From Ruthenibacterium avium (GTDB lineage Bacteria > Bacillota > Clostridia > Oscillospirales > Ruminococcaceae), in assembly GCA_019118905.1 (NCBI GenBank), contig DWYA01000054.1, positions 1 to 64,000 of the forward strand: a stretch of 64,000 nucleotides of DNA, in the 5' to 3' direction. A program made the position numbers and the translations under genes. The notes below the pieces were generated by a model, which was given only the letters and a program-made list of their open reading frames with translations, had not been told where the DNA came from and did no database searches. Shown piece after piece: positions 41,745 through 50,752 of this stretch (positions are counted from its first letter, which is position 1; the number at the start of each line of letters is the position of its first letter).

Positions 41745-41894
41745 TTATTTGGTCTCGCGGTGAGCAGTGTGCTTTTTGCAGAAGCGGCAGTACTTGTTCA
41801 TCTCAAGACGATCAGGGTTGTTCTTCTTGTTTTTCATCGTGTTGTAGTTGCGCTGCTTGCACTCTGTGCATGCCAGTGTGATCTTCACTCTCAT
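41745..41894 (-). CDS. rpmG: Ribosomal protein L33
   Basis: A 49-residue L33 of the zinc-binding (C+) type with two pairs CTEC and CRFC. ATG 41894 has GGAGGTG upstream; an in-frame extension to 42035 is the promoter region. First gene of rpmG-secE-nusG. Confidence 0.97.
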   Translation of the reverse strand: MRVKITLACTECKQRNYNTMKNKKNNPDRLEMNKYCRFCKKHTAHRETK

Positions 41895-42000
41895 GTTTCG
41901 GCACCTCCATATAAATAGCCTCCCTCTTCCGGTGGCCGGCGCATCTGCCATAGGCCGAAAAATGCGCACAAAAAAAGAACCCTCCGAACGAGGTGACACC

Positions 42001-42029
42001 ATCATATCATATTTAAGCCGCCGCGTCAA
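42001..42029 (-). promoter_or_regulatory. Sigma-A promoter of rpmG-secE-nusG
   Basis: TTGACG (42029-42024), 17 bp, TATGAT (42006-42001) on the minus strand. Confidence 0.8.
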
Positions 42030-42185
42030 GGGCAAAGCTGCGTTTTTTCGCGGGAAAAACCCCTTTTCATTTTTCTTTTTCTATGGTATGATAATCATGT
42101 TTTGCATTGCATAATAGTGTAATATCACGCGCCGCGCACGGTTTTGAGCCGTCCGGCCGTTTTTTGCACGAAAGGTGGGTCTTTT

Positions 42186-43253
42186 TTGTCTCAATATCGC
42201 GTAGCCGTCCTGTTTGGCGGCGTTTCCAGTGAACATGAAATCTCGCTGCTCAGCGCGCACAGCGTTTTGCAGCATTTGAACCCCGAAATTTACACCATCT
42301 ACCCGGTTGGCATCAAAAAAGACGGCAGCTGGCATTGGTATCGCGGAAGCTTTGACGCCATTCCCACCGGTGAGTGGGAAAACGGCGACACTGTTCCCGC
42401 CGCCTTTTGTCCGGGAAGCGGTCTGCACGGCTTGGTGCTGTTTGAACAGCCCCTGCGCACCTTAGAGGTCGATGTTGTGTTCCCCGTTCTGCACGGCAAA
42501 AACGGCGAGGACGGCACCATCCAGGGTCTTTTGGAAGCTGCCGGCGTGCCGTATGTCGGCTGCGGCGTTTTGGGCAGTGCCGTATGCATGGACAAAATTA
42601 TTGCCAATTTGGTCATGGATGCCGCCGGCATTGACCGCTGCGAGTGGGATTGGATGGAGCGGCGTGACCTTCCCCGCTTTGAGGAAATTGAACAGCGTGT
42701 CGCGGAAAAACTGCACTACCCCATTTTTGTCAAGCCCGCAAACGCCGGTTCGTCCGTGGGCATTTCCAAAGCGCACGACAAAGAGGAACTGCGCCGGGCG
42801 GTTTCGCTGGCATTGGAGCATGATGACCGCATTGTGTTTGAGCGCTTTGTGCAGGGGCAGGAAGTTGAGTGTGCCGTGCGCGGCAACGAGGAAGTGCATT
42901 CCACCTTCCCCGGAGAAATTTTGGCAAGCGCCGAGTTCTACACCTATGACGATAAATATGTTTCCGGTACATCGCGCACCGCCATCCCCGCCTCGGCTCC
43001 CAAGGAGGTGCTGGAGCGCACCGCCCGCATTGCCGAACGCGCGTACAAAACACTTTGCTGCCGCGGGCTTTCGCGCGTCGATTTCTTTTTGGAAAAAGAC
43101 ACCGGGCGCATTCTGCTCAACGAAATCAACACGCTTCCCGGCTTTACCTCCATCAGCATGTATCCCAAACTGATGATGAACGAGGGCGAAACCTACGGCC
43201 AGCTGCTTGACAGCCTGATTGCGCTTGCACTGAAAAAGGAGACAACGACATGA
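42186..43253 (+). CDS. ddl: D-alanine--D-alanine ligase
   Basis: Makes D-Ala-D-Ala for peptidoglycan. The 355-residue ATP-grasp enzyme starts VAVLFGGVSSEHEISLLSA, contains KPANAGSSVGI and ends with ILLNEINTLPGFTSISMYPK. TTG 42186 is the best start: it follows AAAGGTGGG by 6 bp and gives the normal N-terminus; the 14 codons before it have no ribosome site. It overlaps murI by ATGA, pairing D-Ala-D-Ala and D-Glu supply. Confidence 0.95.
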   Translation: MSQYRVAVLFGGVSSEHEISLLSAHSVLQHLNPEIYTIYPVGIKKDGSWHWYRGSFDAIPTGEWENGDTVPAAFCPGSGLHGLVLFEQPLRTLEVDVVFPVLHGKNGEDGTIQGLLEAAGVPYVGCGVLGSAVCMDKIIANLVMDAAGIDRCEWDWMERRDLPRFEEIEQRVAEKLHYPIFVKPANAGSSVGISKAHDKEELRRAVSLALEHDDRIVFERFVQGQEVECAVRGNEEVHSTFPGEILASAEFYTYDDKYVSGTSRTAIPASAPKEVLERTARIAERAYKTLCCRGLSRVDFFLEKDTGRILLNEINTLPGFTSISMYPKLMMNEGETYGQLLDSLIALALKKETTT

Positions 43254-44098
43254 CGGCCATGCGTGAACGCCCCATCGGCGTTTTTGACTCCGGCTTGGGC
43301 GGATTAACCGCCGTGCGCGAGCTTCGCCGCTTGCTCCCCCATGAGGACATCGTCTATTTTGGCGATACGGGGCGGGTTCCCTACGGCACACGCGGGGTGG
43401 ATACCATCATCCGCTACGCCAAGCAGGATATCGCCTTTTTGCTGGAACAAAAGGTGAAGTTTGTCATGGCGGCTTGCGGCACAGTCTCCAGCACGCTGCC
43501 TGCCGATTTTTCCGGCGCACTGCCTGTTGGATTTACCGGCGTGGTACAATGCACCGCACAAGCAGCCGCCGCTGCCACCAAAACAGGCCGCATCGGTATT
43601 ATCGGAACGCCCGCCACCATCGCCAGCCGCAGCTATGAAGCCGCGCTGCACCAGCTGCGCAGCGACGTGCAAATCACCGCACAAAGCTGCCCGCTGTTTG
43701 TGCCTTTGGTGGAAAACGGCTACTTTAACGCCGACAACGAAGTAACGCGCTTAGTGGCGCAGGACTATTTAAAGCCGCTTCAAAGCGCCGGGGTGGATAC
43801 ACTAATTTTAGGCTGCACCCATTATCCGCTGATTGCACCCATCTTGGCAAAAGTGATGGGGCCGGATGTTGCTTTGGTTGATTCCGGCCGCGAAACTGCG
43901 CTTCGCACCGCTGCATTGCTGCGCGAGGCCGATTTGCTGCGAAACAATGAACACACCGGCACCGCACATTACTTTGTCAGCGATTCCACCGAAAGCTTTG
44001 CCACGCTTTCCGGTTGGTTTTTGGGCGAATATGCAGGCGGCGAAGTGACGCGCATCAGCGTCGACCACTACCCCGCCGACGGCGGTATTTCTCAATGA
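43250..44098 (+). CDS. murI: Glutamate racemase
   Basis: Supplies D-glutamate for peptidoglycan. The 282-residue protein has IGVFDSGLGGLTAV, the first catalytic Cys in AACGTVSSTLP and the second in LILGCTHYPLI. Translationally coupled to ddl. Length and motifs are normal. Confidence 0.97.
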   Translation: MTAMRERPIGVFDSGLGGLTAVRELRRLLPHEDIVYFGDTGRVPYGTRGVDTIIRYAKQDIAFLLEQKVKFVMAACGTVSSTLPADFSGALPVGFTGVVQCTAQAAAAATKTGRIGIIGTPATIASRSYEAALHQLRSDVQITAQSCPLFVPLVENGYFNADNEVTRLVAQDYLKPLQSAGVDTLILGCTHYPLIAPILAKVMGPDVALVDSGRETALRTAALLREADLLRNNEHTGTAHYFVSDSTESFATLSGWFLGEYAGGEVTRISVDHYPADGGISQ

Positions 44099-44156
44099 TG
44101 GAATCAAGGGCTTTCTGCAAACCGGAAAATGCCCAATAAAAAAGAAAGGAATATTC

Positions 44157-44582
44157 ATGCGCGAGGACTATCTCATCACCATCCGCGGCGTCATGGAACA
44201 GGATGGAGAATCCGACGAAGTAGAGCTGATGACACGCGGCAGTTTTATGAAAAAGGGCGACCATTTTTATATTGTATATAAGGAAAGCCAAGCAACGGGC
44301 TACCAAGGCTGCATCACCACTGTCAAGGTGGAAAGCGAAGAAAAGGTCAGCATGATTCGCTATGGCAAAGCACCCAGCCAGCTGATTATTGAAAAAGGCA
44401 AACGCCACGTTTGCCACTACGAAACCGGCATGGGCGCTCTGAACCTAGGCGTTGCCGCCGACTATATTGAGTCGGAGCTGTCGAGTGAGGGTGGCCGGAT
44501 TCGCTTTGGGTATTATCTTGACATGGACACGCACACCGTCAGCCGCAACACGGTTGACATTACGGTGCGCCCTTCCTTGTAA
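44157..44582 (+). CDS. DUF1934 (YwiB-like) beta-barrel protein
   Basis: A 141-residue cytoplasmic protein of the DUF1934 lipocalin-like family (YwiB in B. subtilis, also next to argS). Visible family features are LMTRGSFMKKGDHFYIVYKE and the C-terminal alternating strands GRIRFGYYLDMD. Function unknown. ATG 44157 follows AAAGGAA. Lies 65 bp before argS, with which it is conserved in Firmicutes. Confidence 0.9.
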   Translation: MREDYLITIRGVMEQDGESDEVELMTRGSFMKKGDHFYIVYKESQATGYQGCITTVKVESEEKVSMIRYGKAPSQLIIEKGKRHVCHYETGMGALNLGVAADYIESELSSEGGRIRFGYYLDMDTHTVSRNTVDITVRPSL

Positions 44583-44647
44583 TCGCCCTTTTCAGACTAA
44601 TCCAAACAGAAAAATGATACACTGATAAAAAAAGCGAGGAATGAAAC

Positions 44648-46420
44648 GTGTACGAAGAAATGAAATATTACGACCCGAAGCAATTTGTTCTTGACCAAGC
44701 GCACGAGCTGCTCGAACAGGCAATGCGCAATGCCATGGCACAGGGCGCTCTGCCGGAGCGTGAGCTGCCGGAGTTTATCACGGAAATTCCCGGCGACGTG
44801 AAAAACGGCGATGTCGCGTCCAACTTAGCAATGGCTTCTGCGCGTGTGTTCGGCATGGCGCCGCGCAAAATTGCCGAGGCTGTTGTGGCCGCACTGCCCA
44901 CTTTGGAAAACACCTATTTTGAGCGCGTGGAAATTGCCGGGCCGGGCTTTATCAATCTGTTTTTGTCCACGAACTGGTTCTGCAACGTGGTGTTCTCGGC
45001 CAACGTGCTGGGCGACGAGTACGGCCGCACCGAATACGGCTGCAACCAGAAAGTGAATGTGGAGTTTGTTTCTGCCAACCCCACCGGCCCGATGCACTTG
45101 GGCAACGCACGCGGCGGCGCTCTGGGCGACTGCCTGGCTGCCGCGCTTGATTGGGCTGGTTACGATGTAACCCGCGAATTTTTGATCAATGACGCGGGCA
45201 ACCAGGTGGTGAAATTCGGCAAGAGTCTGGCTGCACGCTATTTGCAGATCTATCGCGGCGAGGATGCCGTTCCCTTCCCCGAGGACGGCTATCAGGGCGA
45301 CGACATTAAAGAGCTGGCAAAGCTGTTCAGCGAAAAATACGGCGACCGCTTTGTCAATGAGGACGAAGAAACACTCCGCCGTGAAATTGCCGCTTTCGGC
45401 CTGCCGCACAACATTCAGGCTTTGAAAGACGATATGGCAAAGTATCGCGTAACCTACGACGTATGGTTCAGCGAAACCACGCTGCATGAATCCGGCGCGA
45501 TTCAGGACGTGCTGAACAAATTGGCCGAGCGCGGCGCTACCTATGAAAAGGATGGCGCAATCTGGTATCGTTCCATGAAATACGCGGAAAAATACGGCGC
45601 AAACAAAATGTCTCGCAAAGGCATGGACGGCGAAATTACCGAAGAAGAAAAAGACGAAGTGCTGGTGCGCGCCAACGGTATTCCCACCTATTTTGCCGCA
45701 GACATCGCTTACCACTACAACAAGTTTGCCGTTCGCGGCTTTGAGCGCGCCATTGACGTGTGGGGCGCTGACCACCACGGCCATGTAGCGCGTATGAAAG
45801 GCGCTATGGACGCCATCGGCCTCGACGGTGAGAAACTGGATATTGTTTTGATGCAGTTTGTCCGTTTGATGAAAGACGGCCAGCCGGTGAAAATGTCCAA
45901 GCGCACCGGCAAAGCCATCGGCCTTGCCGAGCTGCTGGACGAGGTGCCCATTGATTCCGCGCGCTTCCTGTTCAACATGCGTGAGCCGGGCAGCACCATC
46001 GACTTTGATATGGATCTTGCCATTAAAAAAGACAGCGATAACCCTGTTTACTATGTGCAGTATGCACACGCCCGCATTTGCAGCATTTTGAAAAAGCTGG
46101 CCGAGGAAGGTATTGTATTCGGCGGCGTAGAAAATGCCGATTTGCCCCTGCTGACCGAGCTCGCCGAGCGCGATTTGATTCGCATGATTGCGGCATTCCC
46201 CGGCGAAATCATTTCTGCTGCAAAAAGCTACGACCCGGCGCGTATCACCCGCTATGCCACCGATTTGGCAACGCAGTATCACAAGTTCTACAACTCCTGC
46301 CGCGTGAAGGATGTGGACGACGCTTTATGTCAAGCACGTTTGTCTCTTTGCACCGCGACAAAGAACGTCATTTCCAACGTACTGACCATGATGAAAATTA
46401 CCGTACCCGAAAGCATGTAA
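44648..46420 (+). CDS. argS: Arginyl-tRNA synthetase
   Basis: A 590-residue class I aminoacyl-tRNA synthetase. It shows the HIGH-type motif (ANPTGPMHLGNARGGALGD), KMSKR (VKMSKRTGKA) and the C-terminal DALR anticodon-binding domain. The start is GTG 44648 with GCGAGG 8 bp upstream; the first ATG in frame is four codons later and has poorer spacing. The active-site loop HLGN in place of HIGH is normal for ArgRS. Confidence 0.97.
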   Translation: MYEEMKYYDPKQFVLDQAHELLEQAMRNAMAQGALPERELPEFITEIPGDVKNGDVASNLAMASARVFGMAPRKIAEAVVAALPTLENTYFERVEIAGPGFINLFLSTNWFCNVVFSANVLGDEYGRTEYGCNQKVNVEFVSANPTGPMHLGNARGGALGDCLAAALDWAGYDVTREFLINDAGNQVVKFGKSLAARYLQIYRGEDAVPFPEDGYQGDDIKELAKLFSEKYGDRFVNEDEETLRREIAAFGLPHNIQALKDDMAKYRVTYDVWFSETTLHESGAIQDVLNKLAERGATYEKDGAIWYRSMKYAEKYGANKMSRKGMDGEITEEEKDEVLVRANGIPTYFAADIAYHYNKFAVRGFERAIDVWGADHHGHVARMKGAMDAIGLDGEKLDIVLMQFVRLMKDGQPVKMSKRTGKAIGLAELLDEVPIDSARFLFNMREPGSTIDFDMDLAIKKDSDNPVYYVQYAHARICSILKKLAEEGIVFGGVENADLPLLTELAERDLIRMIAAFPGEIISAAKSYDPARITRYATDLATQYHKFYNSCRVKDVDDALCQARLSLCTATKNVISNVLTMMKITVPESM

Positions 46421-46433
46421 CCCAGAAAAGCAC

Positions 46434-46469
46434 ACAGCCCGAAGCATTCGCAAGAGCGCTTCGGGCTGT
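46434..46469. terminator. Bidirectional terminator between argS and the GNAT gene
   Basis: ACAGCCCGAAGC / GCTTCGGGCTGT stem with ATTTTTAT on the plus side. Confidence 0.9.
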
Positions 46470-46473
46470 ATTT

Positions 46474-46941
46474 TTATAAAATTTGTTCCATTGTAATTTT
46501 CTGCGGGGTCAACCCCATTTTTTCATAGAACTTGACGGCAGTCGGGTTGCACGTCCACACATTCAGCGTGACGTGGTAGCACCCCTGCCCCTTTGCAAAT
46601 TGAAGCACATACTGGTACAGTGCTTTTCCAATGCCCGTCCCGCGGCAGGTTTCCAAAACGCAAAGGTCGTCTAGATACAGCGCTTTGTGTTCTACAAACG
46701 CGCCGTTGCCGTGGCTTTTCGTCAACTGACAAAACGCATAACCACACACCTCATCTTGTTCCACCGCGACAAAAACCAGCGTTTCATCACATGTTAATAA
46801 CTGCCTCAGTTCCTGCTCATTGTATTTGCAGGTATCGGGCAAAAACAAATCCGGCCTTCCTTCATGGTGAACATTGCCCACTTGTTTGAGCAGCGCTTGC
46901 AGCGCAGGAATATCTTTATTTTCCGCTTTTCGAATCAGCAA
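46474..46941 (-). CDS. GNAT-family N-acetyltransferase
   Basis: A ~155-residue GNAT protein with IRKAENKDIPALQALL at its start, motif A (DDLCVLETCRGTGIGKALYQ) and the closing AVKFYEKMGLTPQKITME. Substrate unknown. I choose TTG 46941, 8 bp after AGGGAG, giving the usual M-(I/L)-IRKAE start; an ATG at 46950 overlaps the ribosome site. Third GNAT gene of the window, not closely similar to the pair near rplJ. Confidence 0.88.
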   Translation of the reverse strand: MLIRKAENKDIPALQALLKQVGNVHHEGRPDLFLPDTCKYNEQELRQLLTCDETLVFVAVEQDEVCGYAFCQLTKSHGNGAFVEHKALYLDDLCVLETCRGTGIGKALYQYVLQFAKGQGCYHVTLNVWTCNPTAVKFYEKMGLTPQKITMEQIL

Positions 46942-47061
46942 AAGAACCATCTCCCTTTTCTTTTGCATTTTAGCATCTTTTATGCCAATATGCAAACAAG
47001 GAGGAAACCGCCCACAGGCAGTTTCCCCCTTGCAGAAAGATACAATGTATCTCAAAAAATC

Positions 47062-48462
47062 TTATTTCACTTCGGGCAGGCTTGCTGCGGCAGCAGACTG
47101 ACCTACGCGGCGGGTTTTCTCGTCGGGTGCTTCGGGACGGAACGCAATGCTAGGATACTCCTCGTCCATCACACGGGAAGCAACTTCCATGATGATGTCG
47201 CCGCCCTTGCCGGACATCACGCGGCCCATCATCTGCACATGCTTAATGTCATAGAACTGTGCATACAGTGCCAGCGTGTGACCCAGATAAACACCGATGG
47301 ACTCGTACACCTTCACGGCGCGCTCGTCACCCTCAGCCATCAAAGCCTGAACCTCTTTCAGCTTCTCAGCGGGGCTCTCGCCTTTCAGCTCAATGCCTGC
47401 GCGCGGTGCCAGCTTGATGACGCTGTCTTGGCTGAAGTACTTCACGCCGCAGCCAATGTCACCGCTCCACTCGTCCTGCATCGCGTCGGGCTGTGCGTCC
47501 ACGGGAGCAAATGCCAGCTCGTTGAGCCAGCCGCAGATGTTGCCGTCGGCGTCTACATAACCCACAGCCTCGCTGGTGCCCATGGCGATACCCATGATGC
47601 CGTTCTCGCCCAAGCCCATTGCACCGGCCAAAGCAGAAACGTCGCCATCGTTTGCAACCACAACGGGAATCTCATAGCCCAAGGTGCGGCCCAGCTCTTC
47701 AGCAGCGCGCAGATAGATATTTTTCACCTTTTTATCGAAGTCCTCTTTGCCCACTTTCAGGAACAAGGAAGCTACCATGCACTTGTTGTCGATGTACACA
47801 CCGGCAGAGGAAATGCCGATGCCTTCCACCTTGCCGCCTTTTTCCAGAATCTTTGCAGCAGCGGTATGGAATGCCGCCAAAATTCCCTGATAGTGATAGT
47901 CGGGATCGGAGATGATTTTCGGGAACCAAACAACCTCTTCACTGTAAATGGGCTCGCCATCGATCACAGCGGAAACCTTGCGGTCAGAACCGCCCGCGTC
48001 AAAGCCGATGCGTCCGCCGTTGGTGTGACGGCCAATGCTCTCCGCCTTGTGGCACTCCTGAGGCTTTTTGTCGTAGGGCAGGCTCTCCACAACAAACTCT
48101 GTTTCATAAACCTGCTCCATGAAGCCCTTGTCGAATGCACGGGAACCGTTCTCGCTGTAAGCGTCCTTCACAGTCTGAGCCACTGCGTCATCGCCGCAGA
48201 TGGACACCTTGAAGCCGCCCCAGCTCCACAGCAGGAACTTAACCAAACGATCTACATAATAAGCGTCGGCCTCTTTCATTTCCGGTGTGCCGTAGATTTT
48301 GGTCTCATAAGTACCAACCTGGCCGCCGGAACGCTCAACAGCAATGCACAGGGGTTTGGTTGCGCCTTTGCGATAGCTTTCAAAAAACATTCCCAAAGGA
48401 ATAAAACCCTCGTCCAGTACAGGAAGATTTTTGACAGGGATTTCCACATTTAAAAATTTCAT
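47062..48462 (-). CDS. ROK-family protein (putative sugar kinase)
   Basis: A 466-residue protein. The actin-like ATPase core appears from RIGFDAGGSDRKVSAVIDG (about 150) with phosphate-1-like loop, through GIGISSAGVYID, VVVANDGDVSALAGAMG and GIMGIAMGTSEAVGYVD; the first ~150 residues are an extra domain absent from ordinary glucokinases. Placed in the ROK/BadF superfamily; substrate unknown, with a hexose, hexosamine or cyclitol possible. The zinc-binding CxCGxxGC motif of many ROK kinases is not evident. ATG 48462 follows AAAGGAG. Monocistronic; an 11-bp inverted repeat lies upstream. Confidence 0.8.
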   Translation of the reverse strand: MKFLNVEIPVKNLPVLDEGFIPLGMFFESYRKGATKPLCIAVERSGGQVGTYETKIYGTPEMKEADAYYVDRLVKFLLWSWGGFKVSICGDDAVAQTVKDAYSENGSRAFDKGFMEQVYETEFVVESLPYDKKPQECHKAESIGRHTNGGRIGFDAGGSDRKVSAVIDGEPIYSEEVVWFPKIISDPDYHYQGILAAFHTAAAKILEKGGKVEGIGISSAGVYIDNKCMVASLFLKVGKEDFDKKVKNIYLRAAEELGRTLGYEIPVVVANDGDVSALAGAMGLGENGIMGIAMGTSEAVGYVDADGNICGWLNELAFAPVDAQPDAMQDEWSGDIGCGVKYFSQDSVIKLAPRAGIELKGESPAEKLKEVQALMAEGDERAVKVYESIGVYLGHTLALYAQFYDIKHVQMMGRVMSGKGGDIIMEVASRVMDEEYPSIAFRPEAPDEKTRRVGQSAAAASLPEVK

Positions 48463-48601
48463 GTCGTTTTCTCCTTTATCAAGTTCAAAGCATTTTACAG
48501 CGCCGCCGCACATGAAACACCTGCGCAGAGAACGATCGCCTTTCAATTGCCTCTATTGTATCACAAAAAAAATCATTTTTCTTGCACTGAAAGCATCCCT
48601 T

Positions 48602-48640
48602 TTTTGCACTTTCTATCTGTTTTTTATGAAAAGTGCAAAA
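48602..48640 (-). promoter_or_regulatory. Inverted repeat upstream of the ROK gene
   Basis: Perfect arms TTTTGCACTTT (48602-48612) and AAAGTGCAAAA (48630-48640), 17 bp apart, with an extra TTGCACT half-site at 48592-48598. Looks like a two- or three-site operator controlling the ROK gene. Confidence 0.5.
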
Positions 48641-48653
48641 TAAAGCAAAAAAA

Positions 48654-48673
48654 GGCCGCCCCGCAGGGCAGCC
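48654..48673 (-). terminator. Terminator of the mgsA gene
   Basis: GGCTGCCC / GGGCGGCC stem with T7 on the minus strand. Confidence 0.85.
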
Positions 48674-48687
48674 GTGATTGCTCTTTT

Positions 48688-49086
48688 TTAGTATTTTAAA
48701 ATATTGCGCCAATCCAAATCGCCGCGCTCCAAACCGTGAATCAGCACTTCGGCGGTAGCAATGTTGGTCGCCACGGGAATGTTGTGCACGTCACACAGGC
48801 GCAGCAAATTCATCTCGTTCGGCTCATGCGGCTTCGGCGTAATAGGATCGCGGAAAAATAACAGCAAGTCGATCTCGTCACAGGCAATTCTCGCCGCAAT
48901 TTGCTGCGCGCCGCCCTGCCGGCCGGAAAGGCATTTCTGGATGGTCAGGCCGGTTGCTTCGGTAACCATTTTTCCGGTAATGCCGGTTGCGGTCAAATTG
49001 TGCTGCGACAACACGCGGCAGTAAGCAATGCAAAACTGTGTCATCAACTCTTTTTTCGCGTCATGCGCGATCAATGCTATATTCAT
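48688..49086 (-). CDS. mgsA: Methylglyoxal synthase
   Basis: Converts dihydroxyacetone phosphate to methylglyoxal plus phosphate, an overflow bypass of lower glycolysis. The 132-residue enzyme is slightly short but has IALIAHDAKK, TGITGKMVTEATGL, SGRQGGAQQIAARI (phosphate site) and LLLFFRDP (catalytic Asp). ATG 49086 follows GAGGAGG. It follows the MinD-like gene, a neighbourhood seen in other Clostridia where minCDE precedes mgsA. Confidence 0.95.
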   Translation of the reverse strand: MNIALIAHDAKKELMTQFCIAYCRVLSQHNLTATGITGKMVTEATGLTIQKCLSGRQGGAQQIAARIACDEIDLLLFFRDPITPKPHEPNEMNLLRLCDVHNIPVATNIATAEVLIHGLERGDLDWRNILKY

Positions 49087-49167
49087 ACAGCGTTCCTCCT
49101 CGCTTGCGTTTTACGTCCCGCGGCACTGGCCGCACGGTGCAAAGCATCTATCTTATCCAAACAATAT

Positions 49168-49905
49168 TTACCGAACCAAAAGCGGCACTTCTTCGCCGCA
49201 CAAGCGCGCTGCCATCGCGTGAAAAACAGCGTGCGCAATTTCTTTTTCTGAGGGCGGAAGCCCAAGCCCATGAGAACCGGCGTCCGCCACTGCCTGCCGA
49301 AGCGGTACAACCCCTAAAAGCTGTGCCCCAACGGTGTCAATACATTCATCTAAGTCGTTCACGCCGCATTCTTCAATCGTGGGCGGAACTTTGTTGATTA
49401 CCAGCCGCAGCTGCGTAACCCCATGTTCGCATAAAGCGTCACACACAATGCGCCCATCCCTTGTTGCTACGGGGTCGGGGGTAATCACAATCAGACCCAT
49501 GGTGCAAACCGACATCGCCGCCAAAAAGGGCACGCCCATGCCCGCCGCGGTATCCAAAAAAATGTCGTCGAACACTTCCCGGGCGCTGCGCACAAAAGCG
49601 GCCAGCGCATCCACGCGGACATTACCCCCGGAGTACGGCGCACTGACCACATACAGCCCCTTATACAGCGGGCTTTCCACGATGGCCTTTGCCGCATCGC
49701 ACCGGCCTTCTAAGATATCGCCGATGTCATACACCGTCTTTCCGGCAATTCCGGCGATGTAATCCACGCTGCGCAGGCCGGAGTCCAGCTCCACCAGCAG
49801 CACACGCCGTCCGCGCTTGGCAAGACAGCCCGCCGTAAAAACCGATACGGTACTTTTTCCGGTTCCTCCTTTTCCCGAGGCAACCATAATCACCCTTGCC
49901 GCCAT
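49168..49905 (-). CDS. MinD/ParA-like P-loop ATPase
   Basis: A 245-residue deviant Walker-A ATPase: VASGKGGTGKSTVSVF (9-24), switch I-like DSGLRSVDYIAG and Walker B DDIFLDTAAGMG. It resembles MinD, but Walker A has Thr-Gly-Lys-Ser where GVGKT is usual, the C-terminal amphipathic membrane helix of MinD is missing (ends CGEEVPLLVR), and no minC or minE is next to it. It may be a relic or a re-purposed MinD. ATG 49905 follows GGAGGG. Confidence 0.85.
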   Translation of the reverse strand: MAARVIMVASGKGGTGKSTVSVFTAGCLAKRGRRVLLVELDSGLRSVDYIAGIAGKTVYDIGDILEGRCDAAKAIVESPLYKGLYVVSAPYSGGNVRVDALAAFVRSAREVFDDIFLDTAAGMGVPFLAAMSVCTMGLIVITPDPVATRDGRIVCDALCEHGVTQLRLVINKVPPTIEECGVNDLDECIDTVGAQLLGVVPLRQAVADAGSHGLGLPPSEKEIAHAVFHAMAARLCGEEVPLLVR

Positions 49906-50164
49906 GCGATCCCTCCGCTGTTTGCTTCCTGCGCCGCTTTGCGGCAAGCGCCGATTGTTGTCATTGTAGCATATAAAAGCACTTCTATCAACCTAGTTTG
50001 TAAGTTTTTAATAAAAAAGTTGTATTTTCTATTAGTTTTTCTTGTAATGATGCAACATAACTCTCCCTATACGGTCGATTTATCCAGATAAAAACAGCCT
50101 TGACCCCGAAAAAGCCCGTTTGTCCTTTCCGTTGTCAAAGCTGTTTTTGCTTGATCTGCTCGGG

Positions 50165-50716
50165 TTATTGCCCCAAAAGCGCGCGATACAAACGGTGTAC
50201 CGGCAGACCCACAACATTAAAATAACAGCCCTCAAGGCCCGCTACAAACTTCGCCGCACCGCTTTGAATGCCGTAGGCACCCGCTTTATCATACGGGTCG
50301 GGCGTGTCCAAATAAGCCTCGATTTCCCCGTCGGTCAAAGGGGCAAACTCCACGCGCGTACTTTCGGAAAACAGCGTTTCCTCGCTTCCTTTGCAAATGC
50401 ACACTCCTGTGTGCACCCAGTGGCTGCGCCCCGACAGCTTTTGCAGCATTTCTTTGGCATGGGCGCGGTCGCGCGGCTTGCCGAATACCACGCCGTCCAC
50501 ATCCACCACGGTATCGCAGCCAATCACCGTTTTTTCCGGCATCGTTTGGCTCACCGCATGACATTTCAGCTGCGCTAAGGTTTCAGCCAGCTGCTTGGGG
50601 CTTTGGGCTGTCACGCCGCTTTCCTCAACATCTGCGGTACACACTTCAAATTCGGGCGTAATCAGCCCCAAAAGCTCTTTGCGGCGCGGTGACGCCGACG
50701 CTAAAACCAACTGCAT
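50165..50716 (-). CDS. maf: Maf-family nucleotide pyrophosphatase
   Basis: A 183-residue house-cleaning pyrophosphatase that hydrolyses non-canonical or modified NTPs and dTTP/UTP. It has the N-terminal LASASPRRKELL, the metal/nucleotide site IGCDTVVDVDG and KPRDRAHAKEML, and the C-terminal YDKAGAYGIQ. Last gene of zapA-U32-dut-maf; ATG 50716 follows GGAGGG. Confidence 0.95.
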   Translation of the reverse strand: MQLVLASASPRRKELLGLITPEFEVCTADVEESGVTAQSPKQLAETLAQLKCHAVSQTMPEKTVIGCDTVVDVDGVVFGKPRDRAHAKEMLQKLSGRSHWVHTGVCICKGSEETLFSESTRVEFAPLTDGEIEAYLDTPDPYDKAGAYGIQSGAAKFVAGLEGCYFNVVGLPVHRLYRALLGQ

Positions 50717-50752
50717 GGCCTTATCCCTCCGTTGCCGTTTTACAGGATTTTT

